Source of the DNA: CAZFDT01 sp964518335
Lineage (GTDB): Bacteria > Planctomycetota > Phycisphaerae > Phycisphaerales > Phycisphaeraceae
Length of the DNA stretch: 44,316 bases
Assembly (NCBI GenBank): GCA_964518335.1
Contig: CAZFDT010000042.1
Coordinates: 1 to 44,316 of the forward strand
Direction: 5' to 3'
The notes below the pieces were generated by a model that saw only the letters and a list, made by a program, of their open reading frames with translations, was not told the origin of the DNA and did no database searches. A program made the position numbers and the translations under genes. This document shows, piece by piece, positions 14,856-23,333 of the stretch; the first letter of the stretch is position 1, and each line of letters opens with the position of its first letter.

Positions 14856-17800
14856 TCAGTACCGATCGATCGACGCGCAGAACTCTTCGTCCTGCATGTT
14901 GGAGCGGAAGGCGAGTTTGGGGCTTTCCCCGGGAAGGTCGCCTTCGACGTGTTTGACGTGGCCGTTGGCGGCGGCCTTGGGCGGGCCCAGGAGGTCGCAG
15001 CAGTCGGGTCGGCGCAGGACGGTGGCGACGCGGTGGGGCAGGTCGGGGTCCACTGCAACGGGTCGGCCGTTGAGGCGCAGGCGGACGCAGGCGCCCGAGT
15101 CGTGCACTTCGAACTCGACGCCGGCGCCGCGCTGGCCGCTGCGGGCCTCGCTCTGGCGCAGCAGGGCCTGCAGGTGGCGCAGCTCGCCGTTGAAGTGGCC
15201 CCCCCGCGCGTCGAGTTTGATGCGCACGAGCTGCGTGAGCGTCTGGGCGGCCTGCTCGACGGGGATGACCTCGTCGATCATCAGGCTCGGGTCCTCGCGC
15301 TTGCGATCGATCTTGCCGCGGACAAAGAGGATCGAGCCCTCCGAGAGCAGCGGCGCGGCGATGGCGTAGATGCGGGGAAACGCCACGGCCTCGATCGGAC
15401 CGGTGTGGTCCTCGAAGGTGAGCATGGCCATCGGCTCGTTCTTGGCGCGGGTGAAGGTGCGGCGGACGCGGCTGATCATGGCGCCGAGGATCACCTGCGT
15501 GTCGGCCTTGAGCTCCTTGGCCTGGGCCACGGTCGCGGTGCCGAAGCGGGCGATCGTGTCGCGGTGGGCGTCGAGCGGATGGCTGGACATGTACAGCCCG
15601 GTGACGTCCTTCTCGAAGTCGAGCGTCTCCTTGCTGCCCCATGCGGGCACGTCGCGCAGCCGCGGCTCGTCACCCCCGGAAGTACCCTTCTTCTTTGTTT
15701 CCTTCTCCGCCACCGCGCCGAAGAGAAAGTCGTCGCTGGACCGCAGCGCCGCCTCCTGCGCCCCGCGATTCGCAGCGTCCTCGATCGACGCGACCATCGC
15801 CGCGCGCTTGTCCCGCCCGTGCAGCGAGTCGAACGCGCCGCACTTGATGAACGCCTCCATCACCGCCTTGGTCACGACGCCCGGCGGGACGCGTTCGCTG
15901 AACTCGTACAAGCTTCTGAAAGGCCCGCCGGCCGTGCGCACGTCGAGGATCTTCTGGATGGCCTTTTCGCCCACGCCCTTGACCGCCGTGAGCCCGAAGC
16001 GGATGTGGCCGTGATCGGCGTCGTGCTTCTCGTCCTTGTTGAACACCACGGTGAACGCCACGTCCGATTCGTTGATGTCCGGCGGCAGCACCTCAACGCC
16101 GCGCTTCCCGTTGGGCCGCATCGCCCGCTTGCACTCGTCCATGTACTCGACGACCTTGTCGCTGTTGACCGACTCGTAGGTGAGCAGGGCCGCCATGTAC
16201 TGGCAGGGGAAGTAGGTCTTCAGATAGGCGGTGTGGTACGCGACAATGGTGTAGCCGGTCGAGTGCGACTTGTTGAACCCGTATCCGGCGAACTTGAGGA
16301 TCAGCTCGAACAGGTCAACGGCCTGCGGCTTGGCAAGCCCCTTGGCCATCGCGCCCTCCTCAAACTTCGGGCGCACCGCGTCGATGTCCTTCTGCTTCTT
16401 CTTCGAGATCGCCTTGATGAGTGAGTACGCCGCGCGCAGCGGAATGCCGCCCAGCTCGTGGACGATCTGCATCACCTGCTCCTGATAGACCATGATGCCG
16501 TAGGTCTCGGCGGTGAAGCGATCGACGATCTCGTGAACGCGGGGCACAGCCTTGCGGCCGTGCTTGCGATCGTTGTAGTCGGGGATGAGGTCCATCGGAC
16601 CCGGACGATAGAGGGCGTTGGCGGCGATGAGGTCTTCGAGCCGGTCGGGCTTCATGCCCATGAGCAGGTTGCGCATCCCGCCGGACTCGAACTGGAACAC
16701 TCCCGCGGTGTCGCCGCGGCGGAAAAGATCAAAGACCTTCGGATCGTCGAACGGGATGCGTTCGAGATCGAGCGGGTCAAACTCCAGCGGCGCAAGGCCC
16801 TGCACTTGACGCGCCCCGTTCACCGTGGCATCGATCACATCCGGTGGAAGCGACTGCGCGATCAGCAGCTTGGCCCGCTCGATGATGCTGAGCGTGCGCA
16901 GCCCGAGGAAGTCCATCTTGAGCAGGCCGACCTTCTCGCACGTCGGGCCGTCCCACTGCGTCACGACCTGGTCCGTGCCCGAGGGCTGATACAGCGGGAC
17001 GATGTTGTCCAGCGGCTGCGTGGCGATGATGACGCCCGCGGCATGCACGCCGGGATGGCGGCTCATGCCTTCGAGTCGCTTGGCGATGTCGATGAGCTTG
17101 CGCGTGGTGGGGTTGTCGTCGTAGGCCTTGCGAAGCTCGGGCTCCTGCTTGAGGGCCTTGTCGATGGTGACGCCCAATTGCTCGGGCACGAGCTTGGCGA
17201 TCTTGTCCACCTCGGGGATGGGCACGCCCAGGACGCGGCCGACGTCGCGGATGGCGAGCTTGGCCTTCATCGTGCCGAAGGTGATGATCTGGGCGACGTG
17301 GCCGTACTTCTGCCGGACGTAGTCGATGATCTCCTGCCGTCCGTCCTGGCACATGTCGATATCGATATCGGGGTATTCGCTGCGGTCGGGGTCGGTGAAT
17401 CGCTCGAAGAGCAGGCCGTATTTGACGGGGCAGGCGTTGGACAGGCCCAGGCAGTAGCCGACCATGGTGCCCACGCCGCTGCCGCGCGCGTTGACGGGGA
17501 TGCCGCGGCGACGGGCCTCGTTGCAGAAGTCCCAGACGATCAGGAAATACGCGCTGATGTTCTTGTCGGCGAGGATGCCCAGCTCACGATCTAGCCGCGC
17601 GCGAATGTCGGGGGTGATCCCGTCCTTGCCGTAACGCCAGATCGCCCCGGCCTCAGCGAGCTGCTTAAGCGCGCTGTCGCACTGCGTCTTGAGCTGCTCG
17701 GGCTTGAGCGTGTCGCTCGTCGCGTCGAAGGGCTGGAGCTGGAACTGGGCGCAGAAGGCCTTGAACCATTCGGTCGAGCCTTCTTTAGCCGCTTGCGGCT

Positions 17801-18740
17801 TAGCATCCTCTCGATCGTCGGAGTTGCTAAGCCGCAAGCGGCTATCGGAAATCCTTTCGACCTTCACCACCGGCGCGTGACTCTGCTTGAAGTCGAGTTG
17901 AAGCTCGCACATCGCGGCGATGCGCGACGTGTTCTCGCACGCCTCGCGCCACTTGGGGTGGTCCATGGCGGCGTACATCTCCGCCGAGCTTTTCAGGTAC
18001 AGCTCGGTCGGGTAGCGAAGCCGGCTCTCGTCGCTGAGCAGCTTGCCCGTGCCGATGCAGCACAGCGCGTCGTGCGGGGCGTGGTCGCTGTCGAGCAGGA
18101 AATGCACATCGTTGGTCGCGACGGTGCCGATGCCCATGCGGTCGGCCAGATCGATCAGCTCCGGGTTGAGCCGGTTCTGCTCGTCGATGTGGCACTGCAG
18201 CTCGATGAAGAAACGATCGGCGCCGAACAGTTCGAGGTAAGTTTCGGCAATGGCCTTGGCCCGCTTGCGGTCGCTGGCCATCAGCGCCCCGGGAATCTCG
18301 CCGCCCAGGCACGCCGAGGTCGCAATCAGCCCGTCGCAGTGGCGGCGCAGCACTTCCTTGTCGATGCGCGGCTTGTAGTAGAACCCCTCGGTGTAGGCGA
18401 TCGACCCGAGCTTGAGCAGGTTCTTGTAACCGGTGTGGTTTTGGGCCAGCAGCAGCAGATGATGCCCGCCGTCCTTGACGCCCGTGGCAATGCGCGACCG
18501 GCGGTCGTCGGTCATGTACGCTTCGATGCCGATGATCGGCTTGACGCCCGCCGCCTTCGCCGCGTTGTGGAACGCCACAACGCCGAACAGGCAACCGTGA
18601 TCCGTCACCGCCAGCGCGGGCTGATCCAGCTCGGTCGCCCGCTTGACCATGTCCTCAATGCGACAGGCCCCGTCCAGCAGCGAATACTCGCTGTGAACGT
18701 GCAGATGGACAAACGGCTTGGCGGGGACGCTGGGGGCCAT
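14856..18740 (-). CDS. dnaE: DNA polymerase III subunit alpha
   Basis: 1294 residues, slightly longer than E. coli DnaE (1160). The N-terminal PHP domain begins FVHLHVHSEYSLLDGACRI. The polymerase active site YPDIDIDMCQDGR (Asp near 458-462) is present, as are GSGVGTMVGYCLG, NKSHSTGYTIVAYHTAYLK, the HhH/beta-binding region and a C-terminal OB fold (VILGAMISRVRRTFTRAKNEPMAMLTFED). It is the replicative polymerase catalytic subunit. Oddities: residues about 299-319 are encoded by a perfect 20-bp inverted repeat (17786-17844), and the tail past the OB fold carries about 150 residues of less conserved sequence. The 186 bp upstream (18741-18926) hold no gene and should contain its promoter. One iterated-motif site is at 15047. 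Confidence 0.96.
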   Translation of the reverse strand: MAPSVPAKPFVHLHVHSEYSLLDGACRIEDMVKRATELDQPALAVTDHGCLFGVVAFHNAAKAAGVKPIIGIEAYMTDDRRSRIATGVKDGGHHLLLLAQNHTGYKNLLKLGSIAYTEGFYYKPRIDKEVLRRHCDGLIATSACLGGEIPGALMASDRKRAKAIAETYLELFGADRFFIELQCHIDEQNRLNPELIDLADRMGIGTVATNDVHFLLDSDHAPHDALCCIGTGKLLSDESRLRYPTELYLKSSAEMYAAMDHPKWREACENTSRIAAMCELQLDFKQSHAPVVKVERISDSRLRLSNSDDREDAKPQAAKEGSTEWFKAFCAQFQLQPFDATSDTLKPEQLKTQCDSALKQLAEAGAIWRYGKDGITPDIRARLDRELGILADKNISAYFLIVWDFCNEARRRGIPVNARGSGVGTMVGYCLGLSNACPVKYGLLFERFTDPDRSEYPDIDIDMCQDGRQEIIDYVRQKYGHVAQIITFGTMKAKLAIRDVGRVLGVPIPEVDKIAKLVPEQLGVTIDKALKQEPELRKAYDDNPTTRKLIDIAKRLEGMSRHPGVHAAGVIIATQPLDNIVPLYQPSGTDQVVTQWDGPTCEKVGLLKMDFLGLRTLSIIERAKLLIAQSLPPDVIDATVNGARQVQGLAPLEFDPLDLERIPFDDPKVFDLFRRGDTAGVFQFESGGMRNLLMGMKPDRLEDLIAANALYRPGPMDLIPDYNDRKHGRKAVPRVHEIVDRFTAETYGIMVYQEQVMQIVHELGGIPLRAAYSLIKAISKKKQKDIDAVRPKFEEGAMAKGLAKPQAVDLFELILKFAGYGFNKSHSTGYTIVAYHTAYLKTYFPCQYMAALLTYESVNSDKVVEYMDECKRAMRPNGKRGVEVLPPDINESDVAFTVVFNKDEKHDADHGHIRFGLTAVKGVGEKAIQKILDVRTAGGPFRSLYEFSERVPPGVVTKAVMEAFIKCGAFDSLHGRDKRAAMVASIEDAANRGAQEAALRSSDDFLFGAVAEKETKKKGTSGGDEPRLRDVPAWGSKETLDFEKDVTGLYMSSHPLDAHRDTIARFGTATVAQAKELKADTQVILGAMISRVRRTFTRAKNEPMAMLTFEDHTGPIEAVAFPRIYAIAAPLLSEGSILFVRGKIDRKREDPSLMIDEVIPVEQAAQTLTQLVRIKLDARGGHFNGELRHLQALLRQSEARSGQRGAGVEFEVHDSGACVRLRLNGRPVAVDPDLPHRVATVLRRPDCCDLLGPPKAAANGHVKHVEGDLPGESPKLAFRSNMQDEEFCASIDRY
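15047..15060 (+). repeat. Iterated motif site 5
   Basis: GGTCCACTGCAACG in dnaE; the coding strand reads GTT GCA GTG GAC (Val-Ala-Val-Asp). Confidence 0.75.
17786..17844. repeat. Perfect 20-bp inverted repeat inserted in frame within dnaE
   Basis: TAGCCGCTTGCGGCTTAGCA at 17786-17805 is the exact reverse complement of 17825-17844, across a 19-bp spacer. Each arm contains a smaller dyad (AGCCGC..GCGGCT). The element is AT-richer than the surrounding gene and encodes a polar, non-conserved stretch between the PHP and polymerase domains. It looks like a small mobile palindrome (REP/MITE-like) that entered a tolerant linker. Confidence 0.8.
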
Positions 18741-18926
18741 CCGTGGCTATTCCGGGTAAGGCAATGCAGTAGTTTACCACGGCGCAGTTGCCGAATGGCT
18801 GGGTGAGTGTGCCTATGTGGAAAACTGGAAAATGTGTCGCAATGCCGCGGCGCGGGCGATATCACCCAACGCCACCGCCTGGGACCGCCGCAATCGGGCG
18901 CGACATGAAATGCGGCCTCACCCCAG

Positions 18927-20408
18927 TCACCGCTTGGGCCGCGCCGCGCGCCACCCTTCGTCGAGCTTCGCGCTCAGTTCAGCGACCGTCGATGCGTGCT
19001 CGGCCATCGCGGCGAGGTTGCGGTCCTCGTCCGGGTCGGTCTGGTGGTCGTAAAGCTCCTGCGCCTCGACACGTCCGTCCTGGCCCTGCCACCGCGTGTA
19101 GCGATAGCGATCGGTGCGAAGGGTGTAGCCCATCGTGCCTCGCCCCCTGGGGAACTGGCTGAACGCCGCGGACTTCCACGGGCGCGACGGGTCACGCAAA
19201 AGCGGGACGAGGCTCGTGCCCTCCAACTCGGGCGGCGCCTCCACGCCCGTCAACTCACAGAGTGTCGGAAACACGTCCACGAACTCCGTCAGTGCCGCCG
19301 TGCGCTGCCCCGCAGGCGTGCCCGGCACGCGCAGGATCAGCGGCGCGTGGACCGCGTTCTCAAAGTTCGTGTGCTTCGTCCATTGGTTGTGCTCGCCCAG
19401 GTGCCACCCGTGGTCGCCCCAGAGCACGACGATGGTGTTGCCGGCAAGCTCGAGCTTGTCGAGCGTATCGAGCACGCGGCCGACCTGGGCGTCGGTGTAA
19501 CTGCAACTGGCGTAGTAGCCGTGGATCAGCTTGCGGGCCTCGTCATCGGGCATCGGGCCCTGGGCGGGCACGCCGTCGTAATTGCGCAGCTCGCCCCACG
19601 CGGTGAACGCCAGATCAGGCGTGGCCTCGGGGCGAGCGGGGTTGTGTGCCAGCGGGATCGTCGCCGGATCGTAGAGGTCCCAGTATCGCTTGGGGCAGTT
19701 GAACGGCAGATGCGGCTTCATGAACCCCACGGCCAGGAAGAACGGCTCGCGACTATCCTTGAACCGCTGCAGATAGTCCAGCGCCCGGTCGGCGATCTGG
19801 CCGTCGGGATAGGCGCCGTCGGCGACGTCCGCCGCTTCGTAGGGCGGGCCGAGGAACCGCCCCGCGCGGTCCGCCTTGGCGTTGTCTTTCCGCCGTTGGA
19901 TCGCCGCCTGACTCTCGGCGGTCAGCCACTGCGAGCCCTGCGGCCGCCAGGGGTTTTCGCTCCATCCGATGCCTTTGTCGTCGTCGGCATGGTGGTAAAT
20001 CTTGCCCAGCCCGATGCTCGTGTAGCCCGCGTCCTTGAACGCCCGAGGCAGGCTCACCACATCGGGCATCGCCTGACGCAGCGGCGTCTGCAGGTCGTGG
20101 ATCTGCGTCGTGTCCGGCCGCAAGCCCGTCAGCAGGCTCGCCCGCGACGGAGCACAGACCGCCTGCTGACAGTAAGCACGCTCGAACAGCGTCCCCGTGG
20201 CCGCGAGGCGATCCATGTGGGGCGTGATCATCTGCGGCCGGCCGTAGCAGCCCAGTTGCGGGCGCAGGTCGTCCACAGCGATGAACAGGACGTTGGGCCG
20301 GCTGGGCGCGGGTTGCGCGGGGGCCGGCAACGCCGCCAGCAACAGGACCACTGCAACACAGGCCAATAACGAGGAAAGCGTTCTGAGGCGCGGTTGATAT
20401 CGCATCAA
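18927..20408 (-). CDS. Secreted sulfatase, iduronate-2-sulfatase-like
   Basis: 493 residues with an N-terminal signal peptide (RLRTLSSLLACVAVVLLLAALPAPAQP), so periplasmic or secreted. The formylglycine sulfatase signature is CAPSRASLLTG, Cys-type, needing a maturase (FGE or anSME) not in this window. VDDLRPQLGCYG supplies metal-binding Asp-Asp. LGKIYHH, VGFMKPHLPFNCPKRYWDLYD, WGDHGWHLGEHNQWTKHTNFE and a C-terminal ELYDHQTDPDEDRNLA are all typical of the iduronate-2-sulfatase/choline-sulfatase branch. It hydrolyses sulfate esters of polysaccharides, a hallmark of marine planctomycetes. Six bases after its start lies the stop of the SCO1 gene, so the two are probably co-transcribed. One iterated-motif site falls in the signal peptide. 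Confidence 0.92.
   Translation of the reverse strand: MMRYQPRLRTLSSLLACVAVVLLLAALPAPAQPAPSRPNVLFIAVDDLRPQLGCYGRPQMITPHMDRLAATGTLFERAYCQQAVCAPSRASLLTGLRPDTTQIHDLQTPLRQAMPDVVSLPRAFKDAGYTSIGLGKIYHHADDDKGIGWSENPWRPQGSQWLTAESQAAIQRRKDNAKADRAGRFLGPPYEAADVADGAYPDGQIADRALDYLQRFKDSREPFFLAVGFMKPHLPFNCPKRYWDLYDPATIPLAHNPARPEATPDLAFTAWGELRNYDGVPAQGPMPDDEARKLIHGYYASCSYTDAQVGRVLDTLDKLELAGNTIVVLWGDHGWHLGEHNQWTKHTNFENAVHAPLILRVPGTPAGQRTAALTEFVDVFPTLCELTGVEAPPELEGTSLVPLLRDPSRPWKSAAFSQFPRGRGTMGYTLRTDRYRYTRWQGQDGRVEAQELYDHQTDPDEDRNLAAMAEHASTVAELSAKLDEGWRAARPKR
20345..20358 (+). repeat. Iterated motif site 6
   Basis: GGACCACTGCAACA inside the signal-peptide coding region of the secreted sulfatase; the coding strand reads GTT GCA GTG GTC. 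Confidence 0.72.
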
Positions 20409-20414
20409 CCCATT

Positions 20415-21230
20415 CTACGGCGCGGCGGCCTCCGCCGAAGACGCCGGCTCGGCGACCAGACGCGCAAGGTCCTGGGCCACCTTCGCGTTGTCCCAGATGT
20501 CGCCCGTGTGGTCGCGGACGAAACGCCCGTCGCGGTCGAGCACGAGCAGCTCGATGAAGTGGCCGATGGACCCGTCGCTGTAATACTGCACGCCGATCTG
20601 GAACTCGTGGATGAGGCTGCGCAGGTCGTCGGGCGCCGGGCAGAGCATCGCCGCGTTGGTGAACGCCAGGCCGCGGTCGTCGCCGTATTTCTTCATCGCC
20701 TCGGGCGTGTCGTGCTTCGGGTCGTAGCTGATCAGCAGCAGGCGCACGTCATCGCCCAGGCCGGCGGCGGCGACCTGCTCCTGCAGCTTGGCCATGGTCG
20801 TGACGATCAGCGGGCACATCGTCGGCAGCGGGCATCGCGTGAAGAAGAACGTGACCGCCATCGGCTTGCCGCGCAGGTCGGCGAGCTTGACCGGCCGGCC
20901 GTCCTGATCGGTGAGCGTGAAGTCGAGGTTGAACGCCAGCCGCTCCGCGGGAGCCGCCCACTCCCCCGCGCGCGGGCCGCTGCTTGGTTTGGCCTCCGTG
21001 GGCGCGGCCGCCACCGGCAGCGCTTGCGGTTTGGCGTTCTTCTGCGGCTCCGTCGCACAGCAGTCCGGCAGCGCCCCGCCCGCACCGGCAAACGTCTCCT
21101 TCGCTTTGGCCGCGATCTCCGTCGCCGACACCGCCTGCGCCGAGGTCTGCGCCTCGCTTTCGCCACAGCCGCCGCCGACCATCGCCATCGCCATCAGGCA
21201 CGCACCGCCGACCCATCGCATGCACGTCAT
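20415..21230 (-). CDS. SCO1/SenC-family lipoprotein
   Basis: 271 residues. The N-terminus MAMAMVGGGCGES is a lipobox with Cys22 as the lipidated residue, so the protein is membrane-anchored and faces the periplasm. After an Ala/Pro-rich linker comes a thioredoxin-fold SCO domain: FTLTDQDGRPVKLADLRGKPMAVTFFFTRCPLPTMCP. The metal site spacing is Cys-x5-Cys rather than the usual Cys-x3-Cys, a variant seen in some planctomycete and verrucomicrobial homologues. The partner His is probably in IGHFIELLVLDRDG. SCO proteins deliver copper to cytochrome oxidase CuA or act as thiol reductases. No oxidase gene is nearby. It is upstream of the sulfatase on the same strand. Confidence 0.88.
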   Translation of the reverse strand: MTCMRWVGGACLMAMAMVGGGCGESEAQTSAQAVSATEIAAKAKETFAGAGGALPDCCATEPQKNAKPQALPVAAAPTEAKPSSGPRAGEWAAPAERLAFNLDFTLTDQDGRPVKLADLRGKPMAVTFFFTRCPLPTMCPLIVTTMAKLQEQVAAAGLGDDVRLLLISYDPKHDTPEAMKKYGDDRGLAFTNAAMLCPAPDDLRSLIHEFQIGVQYYSDGSIGHFIELLVLDRDGRFVRDHTGDIWDNAKVAQDLARLVAEPASSAEAAAP

Positions 21231-21323
21231 CGTCTTGCTCCATTCCCCAACGGGGCCACATCGTAGCGCTTTTGCGTGCCGGCGTCATTGTGATAGGGTG
21301 AATATCCCCCCGGAGTGCCTTCC

Positions 21324-22073
21324 ATGCCCCTGCCGATCGCCCTGCAGCTATACACCGTCCGCGACCCGATGAGCAAGGACCTCGAAGGCACACTGCGAGC
21401 CGTCAAGGCCATTGGGTTCAACCACGTGGAGCTGGCGGGGCTGGCGGGCAAAACCGCTGCGGAGTTCAAGGCCCTTCTGGACAAGATCGGCCTCAAGGCG
21501 ATCGCCGCACACGATGGTTGGGCCGCCGCGCCGTCGATTGATGCCGCAGTCCAAGCCGCCCGGACCATCGGCTACAAGTACGTCATCCAGCCGTGGTGGC
21601 CCGAGTCTGACCGCACGGAGGCGGGCTACAAGAAAGTCGTCGAGGCCGGCAAGGCCGCCGCCGCCAAGGCCCCCGACTTGGCCTTCGGCTATCACAACCA
21701 CGACTTCGAGTTCCACAAACTCCCTTCAGGCCACTTGCCTTTCCGTGTCCTGTTTCAGGGCAGCAACCTCACCTGCGAACTCGACACCGCCTGGGTCTGG
21801 CATAGCCAGCACTGCCCCGTCGATTTCATGCGCGAGATGAAAGGCCGCGTTCCCCTCCTGCACATCAAGGACCTCGCCCGTAAACCTGATGCCGGCGGCC
21901 GCTTCTTCACCGAGGTGGGCACCGGCATGGTCGATGTCCCCAACATCGTCCGCAATGCCGCCGACTGCGACGCCAAATATTTCGTCGTCGAGCAGGACGG
22001 CGACTGGATCGACAACGACCCGCTCAAGTCGGCGAAGATCAGCTACGATAACCTGCGTAAGGTCGTCGGCTGA
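21324..22073 (+). CDS. Sugar phosphate isomerase/epimerase (AP endonuclease 2-like TIM barrel)
   Basis: 249 residues from the ATG at 21324, with CGGAG ahead. Xylose isomerase-like TIM barrel signatures: PIALQLYTVRDPMSKDLEGTLRAVKAIGFNHVELAGLAG at the N-terminus, FGYHNHDFEFHKL, NLTCELDTAWVWHS, VPLLHIKDLARK and YFVVEQDGDW. The His, Glu and Asp residues in these strands bind a divalent metal. This group includes inosose isomerases and many enzymes of planctomycete sugar catabolism. The exact substrate is unknown. No signal peptide. It is convergent with manC, and the two are separated by a perfect 24-bp inverted repeat. Confidence 0.88.
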   Translation: MPLPIALQLYTVRDPMSKDLEGTLRAVKAIGFNHVELAGLAGKTAAEFKALLDKIGLKAIAAHDGWAAAPSIDAAVQAARTIGYKYVIQPWWPESDRTEAGYKKVVEAGKAAAAKAPDLAFGYHNHDFEFHKLPSGHLPFRVLFQGSNLTCELDTAWVWHSQHCPVDFMREMKGRVPLLHIKDLARKPDAGGRFFTEVGTGMVDVPNIVRNAADCDAKYFVVEQDGDWIDNDPLKSAKISYDNLRKVVG

Positions 22074-22080
22074 TATCCCA

Positions 22081-22136
22081 TATGAAGCGCCGCGGCTCCG
22101 CCGCATCTTTGCGCGGCGGAGCCGCGGCGCTTCATA
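22081..22136. terminator. Perfect 24-bp inverted repeat, strong bidirectional terminator
   Basis: Arm 22081-22104 (beginning TATGAAGCGCCGCGG) is the exact reverse complement of 22113-22136, with an 8-nt loop ATCTTTGC. It fills the whole gap between two convergent genes. T/A at both ends gives short U-tracts in either direction. Confidence 0.8.
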
Positions 22137-22137
22137 C

Positions 22138-23244
22138 TCAAACCAGCTCGTCCCCGAACCGCCTGGCCACCTCCGCGTGCAGTTGCTTGATATGCTCGGC
22201 CTGGCTGGCCTTGCAGACCAGCGTCGCCTTGGCGGTGCGCACAATGATCATGTCGTCGCAGCCGATGGCCGTCACGAGGTGATCGGCGTCGGCGCCCACC
22301 ACGAGCGTGTTGCTGCTGTCCAGAAGCACGCTGCGGCAGCCCGACGCGGCGTTGCCGTTCTCATCGGGATCGAGCGTTTCCTTGAAGCTGGGCCACGAGC
22401 CCACGTCCAGCCAGCGCAGCGGCATCGGCACGGCGGCGACCGTCACGCTGGCGTCCTGTGACGCCGGCTCCATCACCGCGAAATCCACGCTGATCTTCTT
22501 CAACTGCGCGTACGTGTCCCGCAGCACGGCGTCGTGCCGCGGCGTGTCCCACGCCTCGACGATGCGCATGAGGCCCTCGTGAGTGGCCGGGGCGTACCGC
22601 CGCACGCAGTCCATCAGCGTGTCGGCACGCCAGACGAACATGCCACTGTTCCACAGGTAGCGGTTGGGCCCTGCGTGCAGGTATTGCTGGGCCGTGTGCA
22701 GATCGGGCTTCTCCTTGAACCGGCTGACGACAAAGGCATGGTGCTCGGGCGTGATCTCCAGGGGCCGGCCCAGTTCGAGATAGCCATAACCCGTCGCCGC
22801 GTGCGTCGGGGCGATCCCGAACGTCACCATCGCCCGGTCGCGCGTCTCGGCGATGCGGTAGCCCTGTTCGACGATCCGCTGAAAATCCTCGATCGGCTCG
22901 ATGATGTGATCGGCGGTAAACACCGCGACCACGGCGTCGGGATCGTCGCGTCCCAGCACCGCGCTGCCTAGGGCCACGGCGTTAAGCGTGTCGCGCCCCT
23001 CGGGCTCGGCGATGAAGCGGTCCTCGTCAAACCCCGGCAACGCCCGCGTCATCGCCTGACGCATCGCCTCACCGGCGCACACGTACACCTGCTCGTCGGG
23101 CAGCAGGCCACGCAAACGCTCGAAGGCGATCTGCAGCAGGCTCCTGCCCCCGACGAACGGGATCAACTGCTTGGGCAAAGCCCGCGTGGACATGGGCCAC
23201 AGCCGCGTGCCGGACCCGCCGGCGAGGATGAGGGCGTATCGCAT
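22138..23244 (-). CDS. manC: Mannose-1-phosphate guanylyltransferase
   Basis: 368 residues from the ATG at 23244, where the nucleotidyltransferase signature starts at once: MRYALILAGGSGTRLWPMSTRALPKQLIPF. Further blocks are FTADHIIEPIEDFQRIVEQG, GYLELGR, RFKEKPDLHTAQQYL, YLWNSGMFVWRADTLM, DFAVMEPA and RWLDVGSWPSFKE. It makes GDP-mannose from mannose 1-phosphate and GTP in the cytosol, for exopolysaccharide, LPS or O-antigen. It lacks the C-terminal phosphomannose isomerase domain of two-domain ManC/AlgA. It is divergent from the DUF2339 gene, with an 89-bp gap. Confidence 0.93.
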   Translation of the reverse strand: MRYALILAGGSGTRLWPMSTRALPKQLIPFVGGRSLLQIAFERLRGLLPDEQVYVCAGEAMRQAMTRALPGFDEDRFIAEPEGRDTLNAVALGSAVLGRDDPDAVVAVFTADHIIEPIEDFQRIVEQGYRIAETRDRAMVTFGIAPTHAATGYGYLELGRPLEITPEHHAFVVSRFKEKPDLHTAQQYLHAGPNRYLWNSGMFVWRADTLMDCVRRYAPATHEGLMRIVEAWDTPRHDAVLRDTYAQLKKISVDFAVMEPASQDASVTVAAVPMPLRWLDVGSWPSFKETLDPDENGNAASGCRSVLLDSSNTLVVGADADHLVTAIGCDDMIIVRTAKATLVCKASQAEHIKQLHAEVARRFGDELV

Positions 23245-23333
23245 GATCGCAGCATAACGCGCCGCCCCGGCAAACGGGCATGCGGCATGGAAATGGCTAT
23301 GCTGTGGCCACGCGCTCCCCGCGGGGGCCTCAC

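Noticed and set aside
12392..15058. An 888-codon minus-strand frame opposite the epimerase, symporter and CDGSH genes
   Set aside because: Shadow frame with no domain; the opposite strand holds well-supported genes with ribosome-binding sites.
17786..17844. Possible intein or intron in dnaE at the inverted repeat
   Set aside because: Only 59 bp, frame kept, no splicing motifs and no homing nuclease; a short palindrome is enough to explain it.
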